Position numbers and translations under genes: made by a program. A stretch of 20,441 nucleotides of DNA, taken from contig JAJYAW010000007.1 in NCBI GenBank assembly GCA_021779335.1, forward strand, positions 1 to 20,441, written 5' to 3'. The notes below the pieces were generated by a model, which did no database searches, was not told the DNA's origin, and worked only from the letters and a program-made list of their open reading frames with translations. Below, piece after piece: positions 9,279-14,907 of this stretch (position 1 is the first letter of the stretch; the number at the start of each line of letters is the position of its first letter). The DNA comes from Myxococcales bacterium. GTDB taxonomy: Bacteria > Myxococcota > Myxococcia > Myxococcales > Anaeromyxobacteraceae.

Positions 9279-9926
9279 CTACGGCTTGACCAGCCCACGC
9301 GCCACGGCGAGGAGCGCCGCCTCGGCCTTGGTCGAGACGTCCATCTTCTCGTAGATGCGCTTCACGTAGGTCTGGACCGTCCCCTCGGCGATGCCCAGGG
9401 CCTGCGCCACGTCGGCGTAGGTGTGGCCGTGCACCAGGAGCTGCAGCACCTCCAGCTCGCGCTTGGAGAGGGCCGGGCCGGAGGAGGGCTTCTGGTCGGG
9501 GGCGTCGCCGCGCAGCTCGGAGAGCAGCACCTTGGCCGCGCGCGGGCTGATGGGCGCGGCCTCGCCGGAGAGGACGTCCTCCACGGCGCGGGCCAGGTCG
9601 GCGGCGTGGAAGGGCTTGAGGATGTAGCCGGCCGCGCCGGAGCGCATCGCGTTGAGCACGCGCGCCGGGATGTCCACCGCGGTGAGCGCGATGCACGCGG
9701 TCTTGGGGCAGTCGCGCCGGATGGTGGCGATGACGTCCTCGCCGCTCATCTTGGGCAGGCCGAGGTCCACCAGCGCCACGTCGGGTCGGGTCCGCAGCGC
9801 CAGCGCCACGCCGTCCTCGCCGGTGGCGGCGGTGCCGACCACCTCGAAGCCGTGCGACGTGAGCACCTGGGCGATGAGGCGGCTGACCGCCTCGTCGTCC
9901 TCGACCGCGATCGCGCGAATCGCCAT
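9279..9926 (-). CDS. NarL/FixJ-type two-component response regulator
   Basis: The protein has an N-terminal receiver domain (about 1-120) and a C-terminal LuxR-type helix-turn-helix (about 153-208). The receiver shows the acidic pair Glu9/Asp10, phospho-acceptor Asp54 (VALVDLGLP), Thr82 and Lys104 (YILKPF). The output domain has LSKRELEVLQLL and the recognition region IAEGTVQTYVKRIYEKMDVSTK. It should bind DNA after phosphorylation. No histidine kinase is adjacent, so it is an orphan in this window; neither partner nor targets can be named. The start ATG at 9926 is preceded by GGTGGACGA. It lies 115 bp downstream of the cytochrome operon, and two stem-loops fill that gap. Confidence 0.9.
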   Translation of the reverse strand: MAIRAIAVEDDEAVSRLIAQVLTSHGFEVVGTAATGEDGVALALRTRPDVALVDLGLPKMSGEDVIATIRRDCPKTACIALTAVDIPARVLNAMRSGAAGYILKPFHAADLARAVEDVLSGEAAPISPRAAKVLLSELRGDAPDQKPSSGPALSKRELEVLQLLVHGHTYADVAQALGIAEGTVQTYVKRIYEKMDVSTKAEAALLAVARGLVKP

Positions 9927-9953
9927 TCGTCCACCCGCCTGCCAGGGAGCTGA

Positions 9954-10026
9954 GGCACGGCCCTGAGCCGGCCCCCTTCGTACCAGCCGTGCCGAGGACG
10001 GGCAACAACCCTGCTGCGACCCGTCC
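9954..10026 (-). other. Two consecutive stem-loops upstream of the response regulator
   Basis: The 115-bp gap holds two inverted repeats. The first has 8-bp arms GGCACGGC (9954-9961) and GCCGTGCC (9986-9993); the second has 7-bp arms GGACGGG (9996-10002) and CCCGTCC (10020-10026). In minus-strand RNA the second forms first, just after the small membrane-protein gene, and could help end the cytochrome transcript. The other would lie in the regulator's leader. Neither has a U-tract. Confidence 0.4.
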
Positions 10027-10040
10027 GGGCCGGGCGTCGC

Positions 10041-10286
10041 CTACTCCTCCCGCGCCCCCACCTCATCGTGCTCGCCGTAGCCCTGCAGGTCGAAGGCGAT
10101 GGCCAGGAGGTAGAGGATGATCGAGAGCGTCCCGAAGAGCTGGCCGACGCTCATCGCCACCACGAGCAGGAAGGGGCCCGGGAAGACGATGGAGGCCACC
10201 ATAAGGAGGAGGGAGGCCAGCGTGGTGATGGTCGAGATGAGGACCAGGCGGCGGATGGTGATCTTGGTGATGTGCGGGATCTTCAT
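10041..10286 (-). CDS. Small two-helix membrane protein, unknown function
   Basis: An 81-residue protein with two predicted membrane helices, about 13-35 (LVLISTITTLASLLLMVASIV) and 38-65, and a charged acidic C-terminal tail (GEHDEVGAREE). The basic N-terminus suggests that end is cytoplasmic. No family was recognised. The start is ATG at 10286; a GGAG overlapping the end of the cytochrome gene lies 6 nt upstream and the intergenic gap is 3 bp. This points to translational coupling and a shared role with the cytochrome, perhaps as a small subunit or assembly partner. That role is inference from context only. Confidence 0.8.
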   Translation of the reverse strand: MKIPHITKITIRRLVLISTITTLASLLLMVASIVFPGPFLLVVAMSVGQLFGTLSIILYLLAIAFDLQGYGEHDEVGAREE

Positions 10287-10289
10287 CGC

Positions 10290-10961
10290 CTACTCCTTCT
10301 TCTCGCCGGCGGGGGCGCGGCCGTTGCCGCCGTGGGCCAGGGCGCGCGGGTGGATCTTCTCGCCGGTGTGGCAGTCGACGCACTTCGCCTCGCCCTTGCG
10401 GATGTCCTCCAGCATGCCGGCGTGGTCCTCCACCCCCAGCCAGCGGGGCGCCTCGGTGGAGTGGCACCGCGTGCACATGGCGTTCTTGAACGGCTTGTAC
10501 ATGTGGATGGGCGGGCCGCCCTCGCCGTACGGGCCGGTGTTGGCGTACTCGGTCACGTACATGACCAGGTGGCGCATGCCGTTCAGCTTGGTCGTGACGG
10601 CGCCGAACATCTGGTAGTCGGCGTGGCAGGTGTAGCAGGACTCCTCGCCGAAGGCCGCGTTGCGGCTGTGGATGGCCGCCAGGCTCGTCGAGGCCGGGTC
10701 GGCCGCGTCCTCCACGTACGGGCGCATGACGTGGCAGGAGCCGCAGAACTGCCGCTTCATGGTGAACTCGAAGCCGGAGATGTTGCCGGTCAAGGCCACG
10801 GCGAAGGGCATGACCCCGAGGCCGAAGAGCAGGACGATCTTGGTGGACCGGCCGAGCGCCGGGCGCGCGATGAGGTACCAGACCAGGATGGCGATGGCGA
10901 TGACGGCGGCGACGAGCGCCGTCAGGCGGAGGACGTCTTCTGTGGAGTGGAGTTCGGGCAC
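10290..10961 (-). CDS. Membrane-anchored tetraheme cytochrome c, NapC/NrfH-like
   Basis: The 223-residue protein has two hydrophobic N-terminal segments (about 10-32 and 40-59) and four CXXCH heme-attachment motifs: CGSCH (73-77), CYTCH (109-113), CTRCH (163-167) and CVDCH (194-198). Cytochromes of this type usually take electrons from the quinol pool and pass them to periplasmic reductases. Two predicted membrane segments rather than one, and the lack of an adjacent catalytic reductase gene, make this a divergent member or a general electron-transfer module. The start is GTG at 10961 with no good Shine-Dalgarno, so it is uncertain. The protein forms an operon with the small membrane protein downstream. 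Confidence 0.88.
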   Translation of the reverse strand: MPELHSTEDVLRLTALVAAVIAIAILVWYLIARPALGRSTKIVLLFGLGVMPFAVALTGNISGFEFTMKRQFCGSCHVMRPYVEDAADPASTSLAAIHSRNAAFGEESCYTCHADYQMFGAVTTKLNGMRHLVMYVTEYANTGPYGEGGPPIHMYKPFKNAMCTRCHSTEAPRWLGVEDHAGMLEDIRKGEAKCVDCHTGEKIHPRALAHGGNGRAPAGEKKE

Positions 10962-11013
10962 GGTGCGGCGTTCTGTACCATGTGGGTGTAAGGGGCTTCA
11001 ACCCTCGCGAGCC

Positions 11014-11059
11014 GTCCCGCGCACTTTCTTGCGCACCGTACGTGAAAGTTTTGCGGGAC
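11014..11059. other. Long inverted repeat between the cytochrome and tRNA genes
   Basis: GTCCCGC (11014-11020) pairs with GCGGGAC (11053-11059), and inside that ACTTTC (11023-11028) pairs with GAAAGT (11044-11049), with a small 2x3 internal loop. It lies in the 220-bp divergent region between the leftward cytochrome gene and the rightward tRNA, about 50 bp before the cytochrome start. It could be a leader hairpin or operator; there is no U-tract. No other feature was recognised in 10962-11140. Confidence 0.4.
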
Positions 11060-11122
11060 GCGGACCGGGGGTTCGGGCGGCGGCCGCCCAGGCCGGCGCG
11101 CGGAGGTGCGGCCGGCGGCGCG

Positions 11123-13156
11123 TCAGACCCGCGAACCGCCTTGCCATTCGGGCGGGGATGCCCTAGATACGCACCCTTCAAGCGCGGTTAGCTCAGCTGG
11201 ATAGAGCGTCGGCCTCCGGAGCCGAAGGCCACAGGTTCGAATCCTGTACCGCGCGCCACTCTTCCCCGAGGCCTCACCCGCGCTTGCGCCGGTGGGGCCT
11301 CGTCGTTGGTGGTCGCCGCTCCGCCCGCTGCGTCCAGAACGCGTCCAAGCTCCGCCGCCGCCCCGGCCTCGAGCTGGGCCACGGCGTCCTTCACGTCCTC
11401 GTCCTCGACGATGTTGTAGCGGTCGAAGACGGTGCGGGTCCGGTGCCCGCTCATCCGCATCACCACCGACTCGGGGACCTTCCGGCGCCGCGCGTTGGTG
11501 CAGAACGACCGGCGCGTGTCGTGGAACCAGACCCCCTCGGCCAGGCCGGCCGACTTGCAGGCCCGCCGCCACATCCGTCGCACATTCACCCACGGGCAGC
11601 TGGTGTTCGGGTTGACGAAGACGAACTCGCTGCGGACGTGCCGGGGCAGCGTCCGGAGCGCACCCATGGTGCGGCGCGTCAGGTAGACGTTCCGCGGCTT
11701 GTCGGTCCTGGTGTCCTCGGCGCCGAGCCGAAGGCACCCTTCCCTCAGGTCCACCTGGTCCCAGCGTAGCGTGAGGATCTCGGTCCGGCGCATCCCCGCG
11801 TCGTAGGCGATGAGGATGATCGGGCGGAGGAGCTCTTCGGCCTTCTCGAACAGCCGCGCCGCCTGCTCCTCGGAGATGAGGGTGCGGCGGACGTTGGGCT
11901 TCCTGAGCAGCGGCACGCCGGCCAGCGGGTTGCTCGGAACCTTCCCGCACTTCCGCGCGTACTCGACGAAGGGCTTCAGCAGGCCGACCTCGTGGTCGAG
12001 GGTCTGCCAGCTCGGAGGCGCCTTGCGCCGCGTCGGCTCGCCGAGGCGGGCCGTGCGGTAGTCGTCGATCCTGGCCTGGTTGAGGTCCATCACCTGTTCG
12101 CGCCCGAGGTGCCGATTCAAGAAGACCGCGCGTCCCACGTCGGATTGCCAGCTGTCGTTGTCTCGCCGGGTGACCGGCTCGCAGAGCGCCCACGCCTCCG
12201 CCGCGGTGAGCTTCGGCGGGCGCGCCATCTCCAGCCATGAGGAGCTGCTCCAGCATCTCGATGAGGGCCGCGTACTCGTGCGGGCTGAACTCGCCGCGCA
12301 CGATGCGGGCCGTGTCGATCTGGAGGAGGCCGCCCTTCAGCGCGCGCCAGGGCGTCCCGTTGGGCTGCGAGGTCTCCGTCGGCTCGAGAGCAGGGAGCGG
12401 GATGCCCATCGCCGCGGCGGCTTCGCCAGCCGGTGGCCGGCCGAGGCCCGCGGTGGACCCCTGTGGACTCACGGCGGCCTGTGATTCCTCCCGTGGCCCG
12501 CCGTGGACTACCTGCTTCGCGTGCGCCTCCAGCCGGCGGATGGTCCAGGGCTCGTTCACCACCCGGTCGAGGAGCTCGTCCACCTCGGCCACTGCTCGCT
12601 TCCGGGCGTTCGGCCCGGGTCTGTGGACCAGCTTGTTGTGGACGCGGACCAGCCCCAGGGCGGCGCGGCCGTCGATGAGGCCGTGGACGATGGCGTCCTT
12701 CACTGGCTGCGGCGCGCCGTGGAGTTGCAGGAGGCGCCGTGCCTGCTGGTAGCTGCGGCCCATGAGCGCGCCGGCGTCTCCTGCGTCCATCCCGAACGCG
12801 TCCATGAGCTGGACCAGGACCTCGGCCTCCTCGACGGCGTTCAAGTTCTCGCGCTGGAGGTTCTCCTCGGCCTGGGCGAGGAGCCGATCCCTCGGCTCCC
12901 TGAGCCGCTCGTCGACGAGGCAGGGGATCTCGTGCAGGCCGGCCAACTGCGCGGCCCGCCACCGCCGCTCACCGGCGACGATGACGTAGTGGCCCGGAGT
13001 GGACTCGTGAGGCCTCACGATGACTGGCTCGCGGACCCCGGACCGCTTGAGACTGTCGGCCAGCGCCTGGAGGCGGGCGGCGTCGAAGTGCTGGCGGACC
13101 TGGCCATCGGCAGCTGGGCTGACGTGGTCGAGCGGGAGGGTGAGCAGCTGGGGCAT
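11123..13156 (-). CDS. ParB/Spo0J-like DNA-binding protein; frame stays open through the integrase gene
   Basis: Residues 1-309 (13156 down to about 12230) look like a real ParB-family protein. The N-terminal ParB/Srx-type domain contains AGERRWRAA (61-69), the CTP-binding arginine motif of ParB, then ENLQRENLNAVEEAE (98-112), and a helix-turn-helix near 121-148. A linker and an acidic end follow (EYAALIEMLEQLLMAG). ParB proteins bind a centromere-like site and load as clamps; here there is no ParA partner, so a regulatory or excision role is as likely as partition. No stop occurs before integrase: the frame runs 368 more codons across integrase and the tRNA to a TGA at 11125-11123, where the translation looks like meaningless arginine- and proline-rich shadow sequence. 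The true C-terminus is therefore unknown. The start is ATG at 13156. Confidence 0.7.
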   Translation of the reverse strand: MPQLLTLPLDHVSPAADGQVRQHFDAARLQALADSLKRSGVREPVIVRPHESTPGHYVIVAGERRWRAAQLAGLHEIPCLVDERLREPRDRLLAQAEENLQRENLNAVEEAEVLVQLMDAFGMDAGDAGALMGRSYQQARRLLQLHGAPQPVKDAIVHGLIDGRAALGLVRVHNKLVHRPGPNARKRAVAEVDELLDRVVNEPWTIRRLEAHAKQVVHGGPREESQAAVSPQGSTAGLGRPPAGEAAAAMGIPLPALEPTETSQPNGTPWRALKGGLLQIDTARIVRGEFSPHEYAALIEMLEQLLMAGDGAPAEAHRGGGVGALRAGHPARQRQLAIRRGTRGLLESAPRARTGDGPQPGQDRRLPHGPPRRADAAQGASELADPRPRGRPAEALRRVRAEVREGSEQPAGRRAAAQEAQRPPHPHLRGAGGAAVREGRRAPPPDHPHRLRRGDAPDRDPHATLGPGGPEGRVPSARRRGHQDRQAAERLPDAPHHGCAPDAAPARPQRVRLRQPEHQLPVGECATDVAAGLQVGRPGRGGLVPRHAPVVLHQRAAPEGPRVGGDADERAPDPHRLRPLQHRRGRGREGRRGPARGRGGGGAWTRSGRSGRSGDHQRRGPTGASAGEASGKSGARYRIRTCGLRLRRPTLYPAELTALEGCVSRASPPEWQGGSRV
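11141..11169 (+). promoter_or_regulatory. Promoter of the tRNA-Arg gene
   Basis: TTGCCA (11141-11146), a 17-bp spacer and TAGATA (11164-11169) lie just upstream of the tRNA. A start near 11176 would leave only a few bases before the mature 5' end at 11182. Good consensus, ideal spacing and position support the call. It is host sequence and was not disturbed by the element's insertion. Confidence 0.75.
11182..11258 (+). tRNA. tRNA-Arg (anticodon CCG)
   Basis: A complete 77-nt cloverleaf can be folded by eye. The acceptor stem is GCGCGGT/ACCGCGC with an encoded GCCA end, the D stem GCTC/GAGC, the anticodon stem TCGGC/GCCGA around loop CTCCGGA, and the T arm ACAGG-TTCGAAT-CCTGT. The anticodon CCG reads CGG, a well-used arginine codon in a GC-rich genome. 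The 3' half (from 11212) is duplicated at 15011, because an integrative element has inserted here and rebuilt the tRNA end. The gene looks intact and functional, but its likely native terminator has been displaced to 15065. Confidence 0.97.
11188..12228 (-). CDS. Tyrosine recombinase (integrase) of the tRNA-Arg element
   Basis: A 346-residue site-specific recombinase. Residues about 8-100 form a SAM-like core-binding domain; the catalytic domain follows with the full active-site set: Arg147 (GMRRTE), Lys177, His236-x-x-Arg239 (HDTRR), His262 (MSGHRT) and nucleophile Tyr271 (FDRYN). There is no separate arm-binding domain before residue 8. After Tyr271 the frame continues 75 residues through sequence that also holds the arm-type repeat and a hairpin. 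Its last 23 residues (RGTGFEPVAFGSGG and beyond) are encoded by the antisense of the tRNA, with the TAA at tRNA positions 7-9. The ATG at 12228 directly follows GGAG, so translation probably depends on coupling to the ParB-like frame, which overlaps it. The gene should catalyse integration and excision at the 49-bp repeats. Confidence 0.92.
   Translation of the reverse strand: MARPPKLTAAEAWALCEPVTRRDNDSWQSDVGRAVFLNRHLGREQVMDLNQARIDDYRTARLGEPTRRKAPPSWQTLDHEVGLLKPFVEYARKCGKVPSNPLAGVPLLRKPNVRRTLISEEQAARLFEKAEELLRPIILIAYDAGMRRTEILTLRWDQVDLREGCLRLGAEDTRTDKPRNVYLTRRTMGALRTLPRHVRSEFVFVNPNTSCPWVNVRRMWRRACKSAGLAEGVWFHDTRRSFCTNARRRKVPESVVMRMSGHRTRTVFDRYNIVEDEDVKDAVAQLEAGAAAELGRVLDAAGGAATTNDEAPPAQARVRPRGRVARGTGFEPVAFGSGGRRSIQLS
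11212..11260 (+). repeat. attL: left 49-bp direct repeat in the tRNA 3' half
   Basis: The 49 bp from the anticodon loop (GCCTCCGGAGCC...) through the encoded CCA plus CT are identical to 15011-15059. The flanking bases differ at both ends (G versus C before, C versus T after), which fixes the limits of the identity. The crossover occurs somewhere within this core. Confidence 0.95.
11267..11302 (+). terminator. Hairpin just after the tRNA inside the element, possible substitute tRNA terminator
   Basis: CGAGGCCTCACC (11267-11278) pairs over 12 positions, with one G-U wobble, with GGTGGGGCCTCG (11291-11302). The loop itself can pair GCGC with GCGC. It begins 9 nt after the tRNA CCA and could end or process the tRNA transcript now that the native terminator is displaced. 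The following TCGTTGG is a poor U-tract. On the opposite strand it lies inside the integrase C-terminal region. Confidence 0.45.
11328..11347 (+). repeat. Left arm-type repeat pair, candidate integrase binding site
   Basis: Two copies of GCGTCCA spaced 11 bp apart lie about 70 bp inside the left att core. The 19-bp stretch GCGTCCAGAACGCGTCCAA at 11330-11348 recurs exactly at 14876-14894 near the right end. Spacing of about one helical turn and position on both sides of the core fit arm-type sites, as in lambda-like integrases. In the integrase frame it encodes GRVLDA. Confidence 0.5.
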
Positions 13157-13198
13157 CGCGGCACCGCCGGCCGCGGGGCGTCAGCCGCGAGCCGTCAT

Positions 13199-13215
13199 GC
13201 GGTACGTAATACCGC
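13199..13215. promoter_or_regulatory. Palindrome upstream of the ParB-like gene, candidate operator or parS-like site
   Basis: GCGGTA-CGTAA-TACCGC is a perfect 6-bp inverted repeat in the 90-bp gap between hicA and the ParB-like gene, 43 bp before the ParB start. ParB-like and HicAB proteins often bind palindromes near their own genes. The site does not match the canonical chromosomal parS (TGTTTCACGTGAAACA). No convincing promoter was found next to it. Confidence 0.4.
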
Positions 13216-13246
13216 CGCCATGCGACAGGCTATACCCAGGCGGTGG

Positions 13247-13459
13247 CTACAGGTCCTCGGGCGTGAGGCCTGACCGCTTCGCGATCCGGGCCAACATCTT
13301 GGGCCCCAGCTCTTCCCCTTCGTGGAAGGCCCAGACCAGGTCAGGCCAGCCGGTGCGCTCCAGTGTGGCGTGAGACCCGCGCTGGCGCTTCACCGACCAC
13401 CCAATTCGAAGCAGCGCCGCAAGAACCCGCGAGGCGCGGGTCGACGGCCACTGGCTCAC
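13247..13459 (-). CDS. hicA: HicA-family mRNA interferase toxin
   Basis: HicA toxins are small double-stranded-RNA-binding-fold RNases that cut mRNAs when free of HicB. This 70-residue protein shows the usual pattern: an N-terminal helix (SRVLAALLRIGWSVKRQ), the catalytic-histidine motif RGSHATL (His30), and the C-terminal IAKRSGLTPEDL helix. The start is GTG at 13459 overlapping the hicB stop as GTGA, so translation is coupled to the antitoxin. It is encoded after hicB, an order seen in part of the family. It may stabilise the element by post-segregational killing or serve in phage defence; which one cannot be told from sequence. Confidence 0.85.
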   Translation of the reverse strand: MSQWPSTRASRVLAALLRIGWSVKRQRGSHATLERTGWPDLVWAFHEGEELGPKMLARIAKRSGLTPEDL

Positions 13460-13671
13460 GCCGCAACCGGCGCGAAGGTGATCGAGAGCGAGGCCTCAGC
13501 CTCGCCCGTCTCGATCCGATCGGCCAGGACGCGCAGGGCCAGGGCCTCGGCTGCGGCGATGGCGGCTCGCTCGGTCGCGCCGTAGGCGAGGACCCCCGGA
13601 AGGTCGGGGACCTCGGCGATCCAGCGCCCGTCGTCCTCCTGCTCCAACTCGATGGCGAAGCTGAGTGCCAT
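13456..13671 (-). CDS. hicB: HicB-like antitoxin, short form without DNA-binding domain
   Basis: HicB binds and neutralises HicA. The 71 residues from the ATG at 13671 (MALSFAIELEQEDDGRWIAEV) cover the partial RNase H-like HicB fold, with PDLPGVLAYGATERAAIAAAEALAL as the family core. AGG lies 9 nt upstream; in-frame ATGs at 13677 and 13707 would lengthen the N-terminus by 2 or 12 residues. The protein ends right after the fold, so the helix-turn-helix or ribbon-helix-helix that many HicB proteins use to repress their operon is missing. Control probably falls to the upstream regulator or to the HicAB-independent promoter of the operon. It overlaps hicA by 4 bp. Confidence 0.85.
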   Translation of the reverse strand: MALSFAIELEQEDDGRWIAEVPDLPGVLAYGATERAAIAAAEALALRVLADRIETGEAEASLSITFAPVAA

Positions 13672-13719
13672 GGCCATGAACCTACTGGCGCAGAATGCCC
13701 GGTGCAAGGGACCTGCCCT

Positions 13720-14040
13720 CTAGGTGTCACCCTTGAGCCCTTCCAGCAGCCGCTTCCGGTAACGCTGGAGCGCTTTGCGTCCGTTGACGGTGATTCGGTA
13801 GCTGGTGACCGGGATGCGGTCCCGGAACTCCTTGTTCACGGAGAGGTAGCCAGCCGCCTCCAACTTGGCGACGTGCGACGACAGGTTCCCCTTGGTCAAG
13901 CCGATGGCCGTCTCCAGGAACTTGAACTCCACCTCCTCGGCGCCCGAAAGGATGGTGAGGATCGCGAGGCGTGCCGGCTCATGGACCACCCGGTCCAGCT
14001 CGAGGAGCCCGTGGACGGCAGGCTGCTTCGGTTCGCTCAC
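13720..14040 (-). CDS. Winged-helix transcriptional regulator (HTH_34/MarR-ArsR-like)
   Basis: The 106-residue protein matches the one-domain HTH_34 pattern: LDRVVHEPARLAILTILSG, then the recognition region ETAIGLTKGNLSSHVAKLEAAGY (44-65), a wing with DRIPVTSYRITVNGRKAL, and a basic C-terminal helix. Such proteins are dimeric repressors or activators and often share an operon with a membrane protein, as here. The start is GTG at 14040, overlapping the upstream gene's TGA as GTGA. Longer readings of the frame lie inside the membrane-protein gene and look like shadow sequence. A likely target is the palindromic operator at 14750-14781, making it the element's switch; this is inference. Confidence 0.88.
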   Translation of the reverse strand: MSEPKQPAVHGLLELDRVVHEPARLAILTILSGAEEVEFKFLETAIGLTKGNLSSHVAKLEAAGYLSVNKEFRDRIPVTSYRITVNGRKALQRYRKRLLEGLKGDT

Positions 14041-14729
14041 CCGACCTCCCGGAGGGCGAGGAGGCGGCGCTCCAGGCGCCGGAAGCGAGTGTGCTGGTAC
14101 ACGCCCATCGCAACGCCGACCAGACCGACCGCGCCGGTGAGCAGCGCAATGTCGCCTGGGAGGAGGCGGCCCACCCCCGACATCATCGCCGCGTAGAGCA
14201 TGCCCCCCGGCGCCATGGTGTCGCGATACCCGCGGCCGACACGCCACGCGAGAAGCGCCGTCGCAACGAGACTTGCCACCGCGAGAGCGTTGCTAACGCC
14301 AATCGAGAGCGGTGCGGCCTCGAACCAGGTCGAGCCCCTGGCGACGAGAGCCGCGCCAGGGAAACCGCCCAAGAGCAAGAGGCTCAGGAGCCCGTTCACC
14401 CGAGGAGTTCCACTTGGCCAGACGCTCCCCCGCACCTCCTCGACCGGGATGACGCTGCCGCGTCTCTGGTACCAGCGGCGGGCAACGGCGACCATGACGA
14501 ACCAAAGCGGCCCTCCCAGCACGAGGAGGAGTCGGCCCCAACCAGGCGAGGCAAGATGGACAAGGGCCGCCAAGGTGACCCAGGCTGCCACAGCGCTGAG
14601 CCCCCAGCCGAATCGGGTTCGACCGTACTGACCGTATAGTCGGGTGATGTCCTCGAGCTCTTGGAGTTGCTGCGGTCCGAAAGGCGCTGACGGTTCGGGC
14701 ATCGTGGTCTCCGCAGGTTGGCCATCCAT
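14037..14729 (-). CDS. Multi-pass membrane protein, first gene of the element operon
   Basis: A 230-residue protein with a soluble N-terminus (1-40) and about five or six hydrophobic segments (roughly 41-60, 65-84, 112-131, 142-162, 172-187 and 191-210), then a basic C-terminal tail (FRRLERRLLALREVG). No family was recognised. The start is ATG at 14729, supported by a perfect AGGAGG at 14737-14742, 7 nt upstream. Its stop overlaps the regulator's GTG, and the fixed pairing suggests it senses or restrains the regulator. Alternatively it is element cargo, for example a superinfection or defence factor. Function is not known from sequence. Confidence 0.82.
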   Translation of the reverse strand: MDGQPAETTMPEPSAPFGPQQLQELEDITRLYGQYGRTRFGWGLSAVAAWVTLAALVHLASPGWGRLLLVLGGPLWFVMVAVARRWYQRRGSVIPVEEVRGSVWPSGTPRVNGLLSLLLLGGFPGAALVARGSTWFEAAPLSIGVSNALAVASLVATALLAWRVGRGYRDTMAPGGMLYAAMMSGVGRLLPGDIALLTGAVGLVGVAMGVYQHTRFRRLERRLLALREVG

Positions 14730-14749
14730 CCGTCGGCCTCCTGCCGGCG

Positions 14750-14781
14750 AGTCTGCATTGCAGACCGGTCTGCGTCAAGAC
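14750..14781 (-). promoter_or_regulatory. Element operon promoter embedded in a palindromic operator candidate
   Basis: On the minus strand, TTGACG (14773-14778), 17 bp and CAGACT (14750-14755) form a promoter with a good -35 and a weak -10, ahead of the AGGAGG and ATG of the membrane protein. The same bases hold the perfect palindrome GTCTGCA-T-TGCAGAC (14751-14765) and a further half-site GTCTGCG (14768-14774), 17 bp apart in the same orientation. A repressor bound here would block RNA polymerase, and the weak -10 suggests it may need an activator. Confidence 0.6.
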
Positions 14782-14873
14782 CTACTCGACGCAGGCGCCG
14801 CGCCGCGCTGACGGCTCCACGCCACGGCCTTCGGCTCAAACAGCCCAGCACCTGGGACGCGCCGTCGAAATGG

Positions 14874-14893
14874 ACGCGTCCAGAACGCGTCCA
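14874..14893 (+). repeat. Right arm-type repeat pair, candidate integrase binding site
   Basis: Two exact copies of ACGCGTCCA (14874-14882 and 14885-14893), 11 bp apart, lie 118 bp inside the right att core. They share a 19-bp identity, in the same orientation, with the pair near the left end at 11330-11348. In the circular form the two pairs would flank attP on either side, as arm sites do. Confidence 0.5.
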
Positions 14894-14907
14894 AAATCAC
14901 GTGGAAA

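Noticed and set aside
11014..11059. Intrinsic terminator between the cytochrome and tRNA genes
   Set aside because: The flanking genes diverge, so no transcript needs ending here, and there is no U-tract after either arm.
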